DNA of 64,000 nt from Paenibacillus xylanexedens (GTDB lineage: Bacteria; Bacillota; Bacilli; Paenibacillales; Paenibacillaceae), in NCBI RefSeq assembly GCF_001908275.1, contig NZ_CP018620.1, positions 3,720,001-3,784,000 on the forward strand, read 5' to 3'. A model generated the notes under the pieces. The model saw only the letters and a list, made by a program, of their open reading frames with translations, made no database searches and had not been told where the DNA came from. This document shows, piece by piece, positions 16,985 through 25,208 of this stretch; position 1 is the stretch's first letter; each line of letters begins with the position of its first letter. The translations under genes and the position numbers were made by a program.

Positions 16985-17896
16985 ATGAAGAAACAACCAT
17001 TATGGATCACGATTCCAGTAACGACGGCCGTTTTACTTGCTCTGGCAGGATGTGGCGGACCGGATTCAAATGCAGCATCATCAGAGAATAGCTCTTCACC
17101 AACAACAACAGTGGGGGAGCAGACCGAGACCGGCAGCGGTGGTGCTGATTTCTCTAATGAAAATGAAACAGGAACCAAAGAGAATACGGGCACAACAGAT
17201 AATGTAGACACATCAGGATCGAAGGCAAATGACAACCAAGTTGCCACTGGTCATTCAGGTGTGAATGATGTGATCAAGCAAGTTCGCAACCAGTTGAAGA
17301 TGAAGGATGCAGCGTTACCCACTTCATTCACATTGGACAAGGGTACATCTTTGGGTGCGGCAATACTGTCCAATACTGCGGATGCATTTAAGGTAAACTT
17401 CTACGCTACCACTCCGTCTGTTGCCATTAATGATCAATCTCTAACTGCATCCGACAGTAAGATACCTGTACTGGCTTCCTATGAAGTGAAGACCTATAAG
17501 GACCCGAATCAGCCAGAAATATTCTCTGAGACGGACCTGAAAGATATTCCAGCAGATATGGCTGTGGATCTGGGTCATGGCATCAAAGGCATGAGTGAAG
17601 GTGCCGCAGGCAGTCAATATCTGACTTGGCAAGAAGGTAGATGGACGCTGGAAATTCGTTCGGTTTCTGAAGATGAAATGAATAATCCGGGAATAGCGAA
17701 GAAAATGGTGGAGTACCTGGAGACACATACGTTGCCTGTACCCAAAGATAAAGGGTATATCAAGGTTGAATATCCAAGTGGTGGAAAGTCTGTTCATGTA
17801 ACGATCTCATGGCAGGACGGTAACCAAATTCATCAGCTTCAGACCGATCAAGTGCCACTAGAGGCTCTTGGCATGGTTGTATCTGTGAAATCTTGA
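16985..17896 (+). CDS. Hypothetical lipoprotein, 303 aa
   Basis: A lipid-anchored extracytoplasmic protein. Residues 1-22 form a lipoprotein signal with lipobox LAGC, followed by a low-complexity Ser/Thr/Gly/Glu linker of about 70 residues and a folded domain of about 200 residues that I cannot assign. ATG 16985 is chosen because AAGGAGG (16970s) is properly spaced and the lipoprotein signal then begins MKKQ. The in-frame TTG at 16958 would add a polar extension before the signal. It may be co-transcribed with the upstream deacetylase, which suggests a cell-envelope role, and it ends at a strong terminator. Confidence 0.8.
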   Translation: MKKQPLWITIPVTTAVLLALAGCGGPDSNAASSENSSSPTTTVGEQTETGSGGADFSNENETGTKENTGTTDNVDTSGSKANDNQVATGHSGVNDVIKQVRNQLKMKDAALPTSFTLDKGTSLGAAILSNTADAFKVNFYATTPSVAINDQSLTASDSKIPVLASYEVKTYKDPNQPEIFSETDLKDIPADMAVDLGHGIKGMSEGAAGSQYLTWQEGRWTLEIRSVSEDEMNNPGIAKKMVEYLETHTLPVPKDKGYIKVEYPSGGKSVHVTISWQDGNQIHQLQTDQVPLEALGMVVSVKS

Positions 17897-17956
17897 GTGC
17901 TTTACGGATATTCTATAATGTAGAAGAGATGAGTGTAGGATTGTTACGATACACAT

Positions 17957-17999
17957 AAAAAAGCTTGGCCCAGGAAGAAATTGCTGGGCCAAGCTTTTT
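17957..17999. terminator. Bidirectional rho-independent terminator
   Basis: AAAAAGCTTGGCCCAG pairs with CTGGGCCAAGCTTTTT around a 10-nt loop, with A- and T-runs on the two sides. It serves the lipoprotein gene, and possibly desR from the other side. Confidence 0.92.
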
Positions 18000-18076
18000 A
18001 TATTTGAGCATGTTATCGCAGCTTATGCAGCCGGGGTACATGCTTATTTTTGTTTCAATGGGTTAAAGCGGTACTT

Positions 18077-18676
18077 TCATTTGAACCACCCTTTTTCCTT
18101 GGAGCGAGTGATGGCCTCAATGCGGTTACTGGCATTTAACTTGTTGAGAATAATGGAGATGTAGTTACGCACCGTGCCCGTTGTGATGAACAGATGCCCG
18201 GCGATTTCCTTGGTGTTTTTCCCATCTGCCATGAGGCCCAGTACGGCATTCTCCCGTTCTGTCAGGGGGTTTTCTTCTACATAAGCTTCATCTACCAAGT
18301 CGGGAGCGAAGATGCGTCTGCCATTCATAACTTGGCGGATCGACTCGGCAAGTTCTTCAATTGGACTGTCTTTGAGCAGGTAACCACGGACACCGCCCTT
18401 TAGGGCACGTTCGAAATATCCGGTCCGGGCAAAAGTGGTCAGGATAATGACCTTACAGCTCATTCCTTTGAGTTCTTCTGCGGCTTCAAGGCCGCTTTTC
18501 ACGGGCATTTCTATATCCATCAGACAGATGTCTGGTGCAAGCTCCTGGACAAGGGCAAGGGCTTCCTGGCCGTTGCTGGCACGTCCGACGACTTCCATAT
18601 CTTCCTCCAGATTGAGGAGGGAGGACAAGGCGCCGAGCATCATGCGCTGATCTTCCGCGATTACAATTCTAATCAT
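18077..18676 (-). CDS. desR: DesR-type response regulator of fatty acid desaturation
   Basis: A 199-aa NarL/LuxR-type response regulator. The receiver domain has the phospho-acceptor Asp54 (LMDIEMP) and the conserved EDQ pocket near residue 8. The C-terminal HTH is of the LuxR type (LTERENAVLGLMADGKNTKE, then TGTVRNYIS). In B. subtilis, phosphorylated DesR activates des when membranes become too rigid in the cold. The gene order des-desK-desR supports the same role here. ATG 18676 follows AAGGAGGCAGAATC and overlaps the desK stop as ATGA, so the two are translationally coupled. A longer upstream frame is excluded by that ribosome binding site. Confidence 0.93.
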   Translation of the reverse strand: MIRIVIAEDQRMMLGALSSLLNLEEDMEVVGRASNGQEALALVQELAPDICLMDIEMPVKSGLEAAEELKGMSCKVIILTTFARTGYFERALKGGVRGYLLKDSPIEELAESIRQVMNGRRIFAPDLVDEAYVEENPLTERENAVLGLMADGKNTKEIAGHLFITTGTVRNYISIILNKLNASNRIEAITRSKEKGWFK

Positions 18677-19809
18677 GATTCTGCCTCCTTTATCGGTTTG
18701 CGAACGAGTTTCGGAACATGAATAATGATCGCTGTACCCGGGAGGTCTGTCGCAGAGCGAATATCCAGACAACCGTTCACAAATTCAAGTCGTTCCTTCA
18801 TGCCCAAAATTCCTGTTCCGCGCCGATCCTGTTTGCGAGTTCGTTCTATTCCAATACCGTTATCTTGAACGGTTAATACATTATCCGCTAGTGTTTCTTT
18901 AATGATGATAGTACAGGTTGTTGCCTGACTGTGTTTGACGACATTCGTGACAGCTTCTTTCAAGCACATACCGAGCACATTTTCATTCAATTGTGACGTA
19001 TCCTGTAACTTCGGATTACCTTCCAGCACAAATTCAATCGAAGCGGCCTTCAGAATCTGCTCCGCCCGGAACAGTTCATCGACCAATTGTGTACCACGCA
19101 TGGTGGTGACCATTTCCCGGACTTCCTTCAGAGCTGTACTTGCCGTTTGTCTGAGGTCGTTCAATTCAATCTCGGCCTGATCGGGATTATTGCGGAGCAG
19201 CCGTCTCGCCAGATCGGTTTTCAGACCGATCAGAGAGAGCTTCTGTCCAAGTGTATCGTGCAGGTCGCGAGCGATACGCTGGCGTTCTTCCATTTTTACG
19301 AGATCATCAAGTCGCTTGTTCGCATTCTCCAATTGGCCTTCCAAATGTTCAGTTTTGTTTTTGTTATACGTACTGATTGGGAGCAGGATGGAGGCCATTA
19401 AGCTGATGAATACAAACGGGAGTTGGCTCACCAACAGAGAACTCTGATTAATGAAACCGTAATTAATGGTTACGAAACTGGCTCCCAGGTTCACCGAGTA
19501 GAGGGTGAAGAAACCGGCTTTATTTTTAATATTCCCAATAAAGAAAGCAAGAAACAATGAGAAATACGCATAATCATAGGCGATCGTCATCGTAATGGAT
19601 ATGGCAATAAGCATGCCAATCCACATGTACACCTGCCAGCCCTTGGTGATGAAGGCGAGCAGGTAACAGACGAAGAAAACGAGAATGATAATAATGCCGG
19701 TTACCATCGTCCATAATTTAGAATATTGCGATATAAAATAGAATGGCAGGATGAAAAAGGCGAGCCATACATAAAGGTTCAACCCTGTTTTTTTATAAAA
19801 ATTTTGCAT
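18673..19809 (-). CDS. desK: DesK-type membrane thermosensor histidine kinase
   Basis: A 378-aa sensor kinase/phosphatase predicted to sense membrane thickness or fluidity and to control DesR. About five membrane segments occupy residues 10-150 (LYVWLAFFILPFYF is the first), followed by a coiled-coil linker and the HisKA_3 box EERQRIARDLHDTLGQKL with His184, then an HATPase domain (NVLGMCLKEAVTNVVKHS and DNGIGIERT). The similarity to B. subtilis DesK is high along the whole length, including N-terminal polar residues (KKxGLN) where DesK has its sunken-buoy Lys/Asn. The start is ATG 19809. It lies about 100 nt after des. Confidence 0.93.
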   Translation of the reverse strand: MQNFYKKTGLNLYVWLAFFILPFYFISQYSKLWTMVTGIIIILVFFVCYLLAFITKGWQVYMWIGMLIAISITMTIAYDYAYFSLFLAFFIGNIKNKAGFFTLYSVNLGASFVTINYGFINQSSLLVSQLPFVFISLMASILLPISTYNKNKTEHLEGQLENANKRLDDLVKMEERQRIARDLHDTLGQKLSLIGLKTDLARRLLRNNPDQAEIELNDLRQTASTALKEVREMVTTMRGTQLVDELFRAEQILKAASIEFVLEGNPKLQDTSQLNENVLGMCLKEAVTNVVKHSQATTCTIIIKETLADNVLTVQDNGIGIERTRKQDRRGTGILGMKERLEFVNGCLDIRSATDLPGTAIIIHVPKLVRKPIKEAES

Positions 19810-19908
19810 CCACTTTTGAATGGAATTCTCCTCCTCAAACTTGTACTCAACTTTAGCATGACTGTAGCATGACTATGGCTTGAACACAAGAAAACGAATC
19901 CGACAGAG

Positions 19909-20967
19909 TTAAGGCTTCTCTGTCAGACCCGCTGGATTGGTTACTCGGATAGGCGGTTGAACATACGGCTTGCGGGATAGCTTTTTGAGCTGTCTGAAGC
20001 TAATAAACTGTTTAGAATCTTCATCCCACAGACGGAAGCGCAGGGCAACCAGACTGGAACGTAGTGTAATAGTCGTTGCTTTTTGCAAAGGTGGTGTTGC
20101 GTTATGTGCTTCTTCCAAGAAATAGTTAGGTACACGTGGGCTCAAGTGATGCACATGGTGAAACCCGATATTACCACTGATCCATTGCAATAATTTTGGC
20201 AATTTGTAATAAGAACTGCCTTCAACAGCTGCTTTTACATAACTCCACTCATCTTCATGTTCAAAATACGTCTCTTCGAACTGATGTTGGACGTAGAACA
20301 ACCAGATACCAAAGAAACCGGAGAAGAAGAAGATAGGTGCCTGCACCATTACAAAAGCCTGCCATCCGACTAACCAGGACATGAATGCATAGAGCACTAC
20401 GATCAATACGGTAGTCAGGTGTGTATTGATACGTTCTTTACGTCTAGCACCTTTGCGGTTAAAACGGTAAGCCAACAGAAACACGTAAATGGGTCCGATA
20501 CAAAACAATACAAACGGGTTACGATAAATCCGATAGAAGAGACGTCCCCAAGTAGAAGCTGCTTTATATTCGTCAACCGTCATAACCCAGATATCACCTA
20601 CACCACGTTTGTCAAGATTACTGCTTGTTGCGTGATGGATAGAATGCTCGTTTTTCCACTGCTGATAAGGTGTAACTGTTAATACACCAGTAATGGTACC
20701 GAGAATATCATTGGCGCGTTTGCTCTTGAAGAATGAACCATGACAGCAGTCATGGAAAATAATAAAGGTCCGTAGTACAAATCCGGATGCCACCAAGGCA
20801 ATCGGGAAGGTCAGCCAGTAGGAAACCGATAAGCTAAAGTAAGCTGCAGCCCATAACAAGAAAAGCGGGAGCAATGTATTGATTAACTGGCGTATACTTA
20901 GTCTGAGATCATTTTTTTCGTAAGGGGTAACTTCTTTTTTTAAGGCCATTTCTTTTGATCTGTTCAT
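19909..20967 (-). CDS. des: Membrane fatty acid desaturase
   Basis: A 352-aa acyl-lipid desaturase that introduces a double bond into membrane phospholipid acyl chains to restore fluidity in the cold. The three histidine boxes that bind the di-iron centre are present: HDCCH, HSIHH and HHVHH. Four or so membrane segments lie around them. In B. subtilis the homologous Des is a delta-5 desaturase controlled by DesK-DesR, whose genes follow immediately here. The start ATG at 20967 is preceded by AAGGAGGACACAATTTT. A promoter and two palindromes lie upstream (21057-21147). Regiospecificity cannot be read from sequence. Confidence 0.93.
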   Translation of the reverse strand: MNRSKEMALKKEVTPYEKNDLRLSIRQLINTLLPLFLLWAAAYFSLSVSYWLTFPIALVASGFVLRTFIIFHDCCHGSFFKSKRANDILGTITGVLTVTPYQQWKNEHSIHHATSSNLDKRGVGDIWVMTVDEYKAASTWGRLFYRIYRNPFVLFCIGPIYVFLLAYRFNRKGARRKERINTHLTTVLIVVLYAFMSWLVGWQAFVMVQAPIFFFSGFFGIWLFYVQHQFEETYFEHEDEWSYVKAAVEGSSYYKLPKLLQWISGNIGFHHVHHLSPRVPNYFLEEAHNATPPLQKATTITLRSSLVALRFRLWDEDSKQFISFRQLKKLSRKPYVQPPIRVTNPAGLTEKP

Positions 20968-21056
20968 AAAATTGTGTCCTCCTTCAATCGTTATAACTGT
21001 AATCAGCTACAACTTGGCGTTTCCCGCTAGACTTTCCTGTAGGAAGCGTTTTTATC

Positions 21057-21085
21057 ATTGTAAAACAATCCGAACATGACAGTAA
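21057..21085 (-). promoter_or_regulatory. des promoter
   Basis: On the minus strand TTACTG (plus coordinates 21080-21085) and TACAAT (21057-21062) are separated by 17 bp, a plausible vegetative promoter about 80 bp before the des start. The -35 lies inside the first palindrome, as expected for a promoter controlled by DesR binding. Confidence 0.55.
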
Positions 21086-21147
21086 GTCATAAACGTCAGC
21101 CTTCTGTAATGATGAATATCAATGATGGACCATGACATTTGTCATGG
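21076..21147. promoter_or_regulatory. Two candidate DesR operator palindromes
   Basis: Site 1 is ATGAC-AGTAA-GTCAT (21076-21090), overlapping the des -35. Site 2 is CCATGACATTTGTCATGG (21130-21147), a perfect palindrome about 55 bp further upstream. Both share the half-site ATGAC. Two tandem sites upstream of des agree with the known need for DesR to occupy adjacent sites in B. subtilis. The divergent yitT-like gene could also be affected. Confidence 0.55.
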
Positions 21148-21341
21148 GTGTATGATACTCAATAGCTCTGCAGAAGACAGAAGAGCAGGTTTTACTAATT
21201 CCTTTGCACAAATTACGCAACAATTTGTATTATGTATACAAATTTTGTTGAGAGCATGGTAAAATCTATCTTTGAGTGGTTATGACAACTTATGAGACGG
21301 GTCGATTAGGTTGATTTCTGATGGATTGGATGGAATGCATA

Positions 21342-22181
21342 ATGAAGAAACGAATTACGGATATCCTATTTATTATGGCAGGTGCATTTCTGTTTGCACT
21401 GGCGGTGAACCTGTTTGTCATCCCGAACGATTTGGCTGAAGGCGGCGTCACGGGTATCACGATTATTTTGTATTACCTGTTTGAATGGTCCCCTGGACTG
21501 ATGAACTTGATCCTGAACGGTATTTTGTTAATTGTGGGATATCGGTTTCTTGATAAAACGACTACGGTATATACGATTATTGCAGTGGTATTCAACTCGT
21601 TGTTCCTGCATCTGACGGAGAGTTGGACGATTGCATCGGATGAACTCTGGATTAATACCATTTTTGCCGGATTATTTGCCGGTCTTGGTATTGGCTTGAT
21701 TGTTAGAGTGGGAGGCACAACGGCGGGGACAGTGATCCTGGCCCGACTTGCCAACAAATATCTGGATTGGAATATCAGTTACGGACTTCTGTTCTTCGAT
21801 CTGATTGTGGCTTTCTCCTCATACTTCATCATTGGACCACAAGGATTAATGTGTACAATTGTCTTGCTATTTGTTGGAACCAAAACAATGGAGTTCATTA
21901 TTGAAGGGCTCAATCCGAAAAAAGCAGTCATGATTATCTCTTCCAAACAGGATGAAATCGCGAAGCAAGTCATTGAGAAGATGGATCGCGGAGTAACCGT
22001 TCTGTCCGGTCATGGCTATTACACGAAAAATAAGAAAGAAATTCTATACATTGTGATTAGCAAGCAGGAAGTTTCTATGCTGAAGAAGATTGTACGAGCA
22101 GAAGATGAGATTGCTTTTATCACCATTCATGACGTGCGTGATGTATTCGGTGAAGGATTTATTGAACTCTCCAAAACTTGA
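21342..22181 (+). CDS. YitT family (DUF161/DUF2179) membrane protein
   Basis: A 279-aa integral membrane protein. About five hydrophobic segments run through residues 8-180 (ILFIMAGAFLFALAVNLFVIP is the first), followed by a soluble C-terminal DUF2179-like domain (KAVMIISSKQDEIAKQVIE; HDVRDVFGEGF). Several glycine-rich motifs such as DLAEGGVTGI are typical of the YitT family, whose transport function is not settled. I chose the third in-frame ATG (21342) because MKKRITDILF is the usual family start. ATG 21321 is also possible, and no strong ribosome binding site decides between them. It is divergent from des and ends at a terminator. Confidence 0.82.
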   Translation: MKKRITDILFIMAGAFLFALAVNLFVIPNDLAEGGVTGITIILYYLFEWSPGLMNLILNGILLIVGYRFLDKTTTVYTIIAVVFNSLFLHLTESWTIASDELWINTIFAGLFAGLGIGLIVRVGGTTAGTVILARLANKYLDWNISYGLLFFDLIVAFSSYFIIGPQGLMCTIVLLFVGTKTMEFIIEGLNPKKAVMIISSKQDEIAKQVIEKMDRGVTVLSGHGYYTKNKKEILYIVISKQEVSMLKKIVRAEDEIAFITIHDVRDVFGEGFIELSKT

Positions 22182-22203
22182 TGAATATATGTATATAAGG
22201 AAG

Positions 22204-22238
22204 AAAAAAGTTGCGGTGAATATCACCGCAACTTTTTT
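22204..22238 (+). terminator. Rho-independent terminator after the yitT-like gene
   Basis: AAAAAAGTTGCGGTGA-ATA-TCACCGCAACTTTTTT is a near-perfect palindromic hairpin with A- and T-runs, and it could work in both directions. Confidence 0.92.
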
Positions 22239-22270
22239 GATAGGTTAATGGTATCCGTTATTAATCTAGT

Positions 22271-22304
22271 TCAATAAGAAAGAACCCTTCTCCGAAGAGA
22301 AGGG
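22271..22304 (-). terminator. Rho-independent terminator of the small minus-strand gene
   Basis: On the minus strand CCCTTCTC-TTCG-GAGAAGGG is followed by TTCTTTCTT. It lies just downstream of the 54-aa gene at 22315-22479, which supports that gene being real. Confidence 0.8.
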
Positions 22305-22314
22305 CAAAAGAGGA

Positions 22315-22479
22315 TTAGTAATGTCTTCTTTTTTTGACTCCACAATATTCAACAGTGACATGACAGTGTTTTTTACACTTTGTAGGGACATATTTCACTT
22401 TGGTAACACAAGTTTTCGTAATTTTTTTGTAAAAACACTTTGGTCTTGGATGATGACATTTATGATGTTTTCTATACAT
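22315..22479 (-). CDS. Small Cys/His/Lys-rich protein, spore-coat-like, 54 aa
   Basis: A 54-residue very basic protein with five Cys (about 9%), eight His and many Lys, beginning MYRKHHKCHHPRPKC and ending KKRRHY. It has no signal peptide. I do not recognise a named family, but the composition resembles small Cys/His-rich spore coat proteins of Bacillales. A strong GGGAGG lies 8 nt before the ATG, a terminator follows, and a sporulation-like -10 (CATAGAATA on the minus strand, 22507-22515) lies upstream. Together these make it more credible than the overlapping plus-strand frame. Confidence 0.7.
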   Translation of the reverse strand: MYRKHHKCHHPRPKCFYKKITKTCVTKVKYVPTKCKKHCHVTVEYCGVKKRRHY

Positions 22480-22506
22480 ATTAAAACCTCCCTGATCGTG
22501 ATAAGG

Positions 22507-22515
22507 TATTCTATG
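22507..22515 (-). promoter_or_regulatory. Candidate SigE/SigK-like -10 element
   Basis: CATAGAATA on the minus strand matches CATAnnnTA and lies 28 bp upstream of the 54-aa gene start. No clear -35 was found. The rest of the 22516-22852 gap holds only the leader of the ROK regulator gene. Confidence 0.35.
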
Positions 22516-22852
22516 AGCGTGTCACTGTTTCGGAAATGTATAAACGTCTATTATTGTATAATAATTCCTTTATTAGGCTTTTGTGTTACAGGTGAAGGTT
22601 GGTTCTTTCTAGTAAAACTTTCTACTAAAAGAGTGCAATGACAAAAAGCTGTACACCTACCAAACACGATGATATATTGAATTTAATCAATTTGTTAATA
22701 AACTTAACTAACTAAGTATTTAGCATAATTTCCAAGAGCGTTTTACAATCAGCAAGATATAGATCGAAACGGTGTTATTCGTCTATATTTTGTACCCGAG
22801 AGCGACTTTAATCGAATTATGAAAAATGCTGACTATAAAAGGAGGCGATAAC

Positions 22853-24070
22853 ATGGCTGGCACACCGCAGTATATCCGCAATCTGAATGAAAATCTCATT
22901 ATGGATGCCCTCATAACTCAGGGAACCATGTCGAGAGCGGAAATCAGCCGTCAGACCGGACTTAGTAAACCAACAGTATCTTTGGCAGTCGAACATCTGA
23001 TTGACCGTAATCTGGTGAGGGAAATGGGGCCAGCTGACAACGCTCAAGGTCGAAAAGCAACCCTCATTCGTTTCAACGAAACGGCTTATTATGTCTGTGG
23101 TATAGATATCGGCGCAACACGTATTCGGATTGCATTATCCGATCTGAATGGAGAGATCATTGCCTATCGAACATATCCCATGGTTGTTCAAGAAGCTTAT
23201 GAGCGAGCAGAAGCGACGATGTTGGAGCTTCTTCGAAGCCATATGAACGAACTGCTTGAAGAGAATCATCTGAACTGGGATCAGATTCAGTGCATCGGGT
23301 TCGGTATACCAGGCGTAGTGCTGCCTGATTCAGGGCGTATCCATCGTATTGTGGACCCTTTAGTGGGTCTGGAAGAAGCTTTCTCTTTAGAGTCGTTGTC
23401 AGGAGCTTTTCCCTGTGAAGTAATTCTGGAAAATGATGTGAACCTTGCAGCGCTTGGGGAGTATCGGAGTGGTGCAGCAGCAGGATATCCCTTGTTTGTT
23501 TTTTTCTCCATCGGTACAGGGACTGGCGCTGGCATCATGGTACATGGCCAACTGCTTCGAGGTTTAGGTGGCTTAACTGGAGAGATCGCGGAGATGCTGG
23601 TGGACGATGGCCGACGTCTGGAGGAAGTGCTGTCCGCTGATGGTCTGATGCAACTGGCGAAAGATTATCTAGATCAGCATGATGAACTATTATTGGAGGC
23701 TGCAGATTCGGGTGCAGATGTAGTTGCAGATGATCTTCACAGACACCTGACTCCCGAGAAGTTATTTGAAGCTGCGCGCAGTGGAGAAGTAGAGGCGTTA
23801 GACATTCTACAACAATACAGCCAGAAGATTGCTTCCGCTCTGCGTCAGATTAGCGTTGTGCTTGCTCCGGATCTCATTGTGCTTGGCGGAGGTGTAGGAG
23901 GGAACGGTGATGTGTTATTGCCTTTACTGAGGCAGATCATCTCTGAGCAATTCCCTGTGCAACCACAGTTAATCTGTTCCAAACTTGGTGAGCAGGCTGT
24001 TGTCACTGGTGCGGTACAGGTAGCCATACAACAAACGATGCTGAACCTTCAGCAGGAAGCCATGGAATAA
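22853..24070 (+). CDS. ROK family transcriptional regulator (NagC/XylR type)
   Basis: A 405-aa DNA-binding protein. The N-terminal winged helix (residues about 10-75) has MSRAEISRQTGLSKPTVSLAVEHL. It is followed by a ROK domain with the phosphate-binding stretch GIDIGATRIRIA and FSIGTGTGAGI. Such proteins usually repress sugar genes and are relieved by a sugar ligand. The ROK zinc motif (CxCGxxGC) is absent: the region after GEIAEM reads DDGRRLEEVLSADG. ATG 22853 follows AAAAGGAGG at the right distance, while an earlier in-frame ATG at 22826 lacks one. It heads a run of four closely spaced genes up to 28697, suggesting autoregulated control of that set. Confidence 0.88.
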   Translation: MAGTPQYIRNLNENLIMDALITQGTMSRAEISRQTGLSKPTVSLAVEHLIDRNLVREMGPADNAQGRKATLIRFNETAYYVCGIDIGATRIRIALSDLNGEIIAYRTYPMVVQEAYERAEATMLELLRSHMNELLEENHLNWDQIQCIGFGIPGVVLPDSGRIHRIVDPLVGLEEAFSLESLSGAFPCEVILENDVNLAALGEYRSGAAAGYPLFVFFSIGTGTGAGIMVHGQLLRGLGGLTGEIAEMLVDDGRRLEEVLSADGLMQLAKDYLDQHDELLLEAADSGADVVADDLHRHLTPEKLFEAARSGEVEALDILQQYSQKIASALRQISVVLAPDLIVLGGGVGGNGDVLLPLLRQIISEQFPVQPQLICSKLGEQAVVTGAVQVAIQQTMLNLQQEAME

Positions 24071-24106
24071 GAGATTGGATATACAACATGTGAGGAGGGA
24101 AAAGGG

Positions 24107-25159
24107 ATGACAGAATCAGTGAAAAACGTAAGTAATAATTATCAGTCCAATCAGGATGGTACGGTTGGAGGTGATCCATCCGGCTGGATTGCAGGTATTG
24201 ACATTGGAGGCACCAAAACATTAATGCTCTTGTCATCACAACAGGCTGGAAATGAAGTTCATGAACGAATCTTGCCTACGCTTGCCAGTGATCAGCCGGA
24301 TGAGTTCTTCCGATGGTTATTCGCTGAATTGGAAACATTCTGCCGCGAAGTTGGATGCAGTCTGGATCAACTTAACGGTGCAGGCTTGGGATTCCCTGGT
24401 GTGATTTTGCAGGAGGAGGGAATACTGCGAAATGCTCCAGCTTTTCAGTGGCCTGAGCTAGATATTCGCCCTGTTATTGCGAAGTATTACAGCGGGAATA
24501 TCATGTTGGATAATGATGTGAATATGGCCGCAATGGGAGAATATGATCAAGGGGCAGCACAGGGACATCAACACTGTGTAATGGTCACGGTTGGAACAGG
24601 CATTGGATCTGCTCTTATCCTGAATGGACAGCTCTATAGCGGCCAGAATGGAGCAGCAGGTGAGATTGGGCATTTCATTGCAGGAGACGAAGGGCTTCAT
24701 ACCGGTTATGTTGCTGATGCAGATTCCTTTGGCGTATTTGAGCAAGTGACTTCAGGTACGGGAATTACCGAACAGGCGAGGCGTTATTTTGCTGCTGGAA
24801 AGGGGAGTTCCTTATCCCTGATTATGAGTCTGGCAGGAGGGGAAGTGGAACAGATTGAAGCCAGACATGTATTCAGAGCAGCCGAATCAGGTGATGTTGC
24901 TGCACTTGAGATTCTGGAACTGCCTATGCGTTATATGGCTAGAGGTCTGGCGAATATTACGACTTTACTCAATCCTTCCATTATAGTGATCGGTGGTGGC
25001 GTAGCTGCATCCAACCCATCCTATTATCTAAATGAAGTGCGCACACGCCTCCAACGTTACACCGTTCTGCCTACACTTTTAGCTGTAGCTGAACTGGGGA
25101 ACAAAGCAGGAGCAATCGGGGCATTGGCTGCAATCAAATCGAATCTGACACGCACATAA
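24107..25159 (+). CDS. ROK family sugar kinase-like protein
   Basis: A 350-aa ROK protein without DNA-binding domain, so a candidate sugar kinase. It has the ATP-binding motif AGIDIGGTKTLML, the catalytic-type LDNDVNMAAMGEY (Asp of NDVN) and TVGTGIGSALI. The zinc-binding CxCGxxGC motif of typical glucokinase/fructokinase members is missing. After GEIGHF the sequence reads IAGDEGLHTGYVADAD, so activity or substrate may be unusual. It starts 36 nt after the ROK regulator and has GAGGAGGG before the ATG. The MFS transporter that follows may import its substrate, though this is an inference from position. Confidence 0.85.
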   Translation: MTESVKNVSNNYQSNQDGTVGGDPSGWIAGIDIGGTKTLMLLSSQQAGNEVHERILPTLASDQPDEFFRWLFAELETFCREVGCSLDQLNGAGLGFPGVILQEEGILRNAPAFQWPELDIRPVIAKYYSGNIMLDNDVNMAAMGEYDQGAAQGHQHCVMVTVGTGIGSALILNGQLYSGQNGAAGEIGHFIAGDEGLHTGYVADADSFGVFEQVTSGTGITEQARRYFAAGKGSSLSLIMSLAGGEVEQIEARHVFRAAESGDVAALEILELPMRYMARGLANITTLLNPSIIVIGGGVAASNPSYYLNEVRTRLQRYTVLPTLLAVAELGNKAGAIGALAAIKSNLTRT

Positions 25160-25208
25160 AAATAGAGAATAGGCGAAGCAACTACAGAAATAAAGGATGG
25201 AGATCCGG

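Noticed and set aside
22321..22641. Plus-strand 106-aa frame
   Set aside because: It is antisense to the 54-aa Cys/His-rich gene, has no ribosome binding site and shows a Phe/Met/Ser-rich composition typical of a shadow frame.
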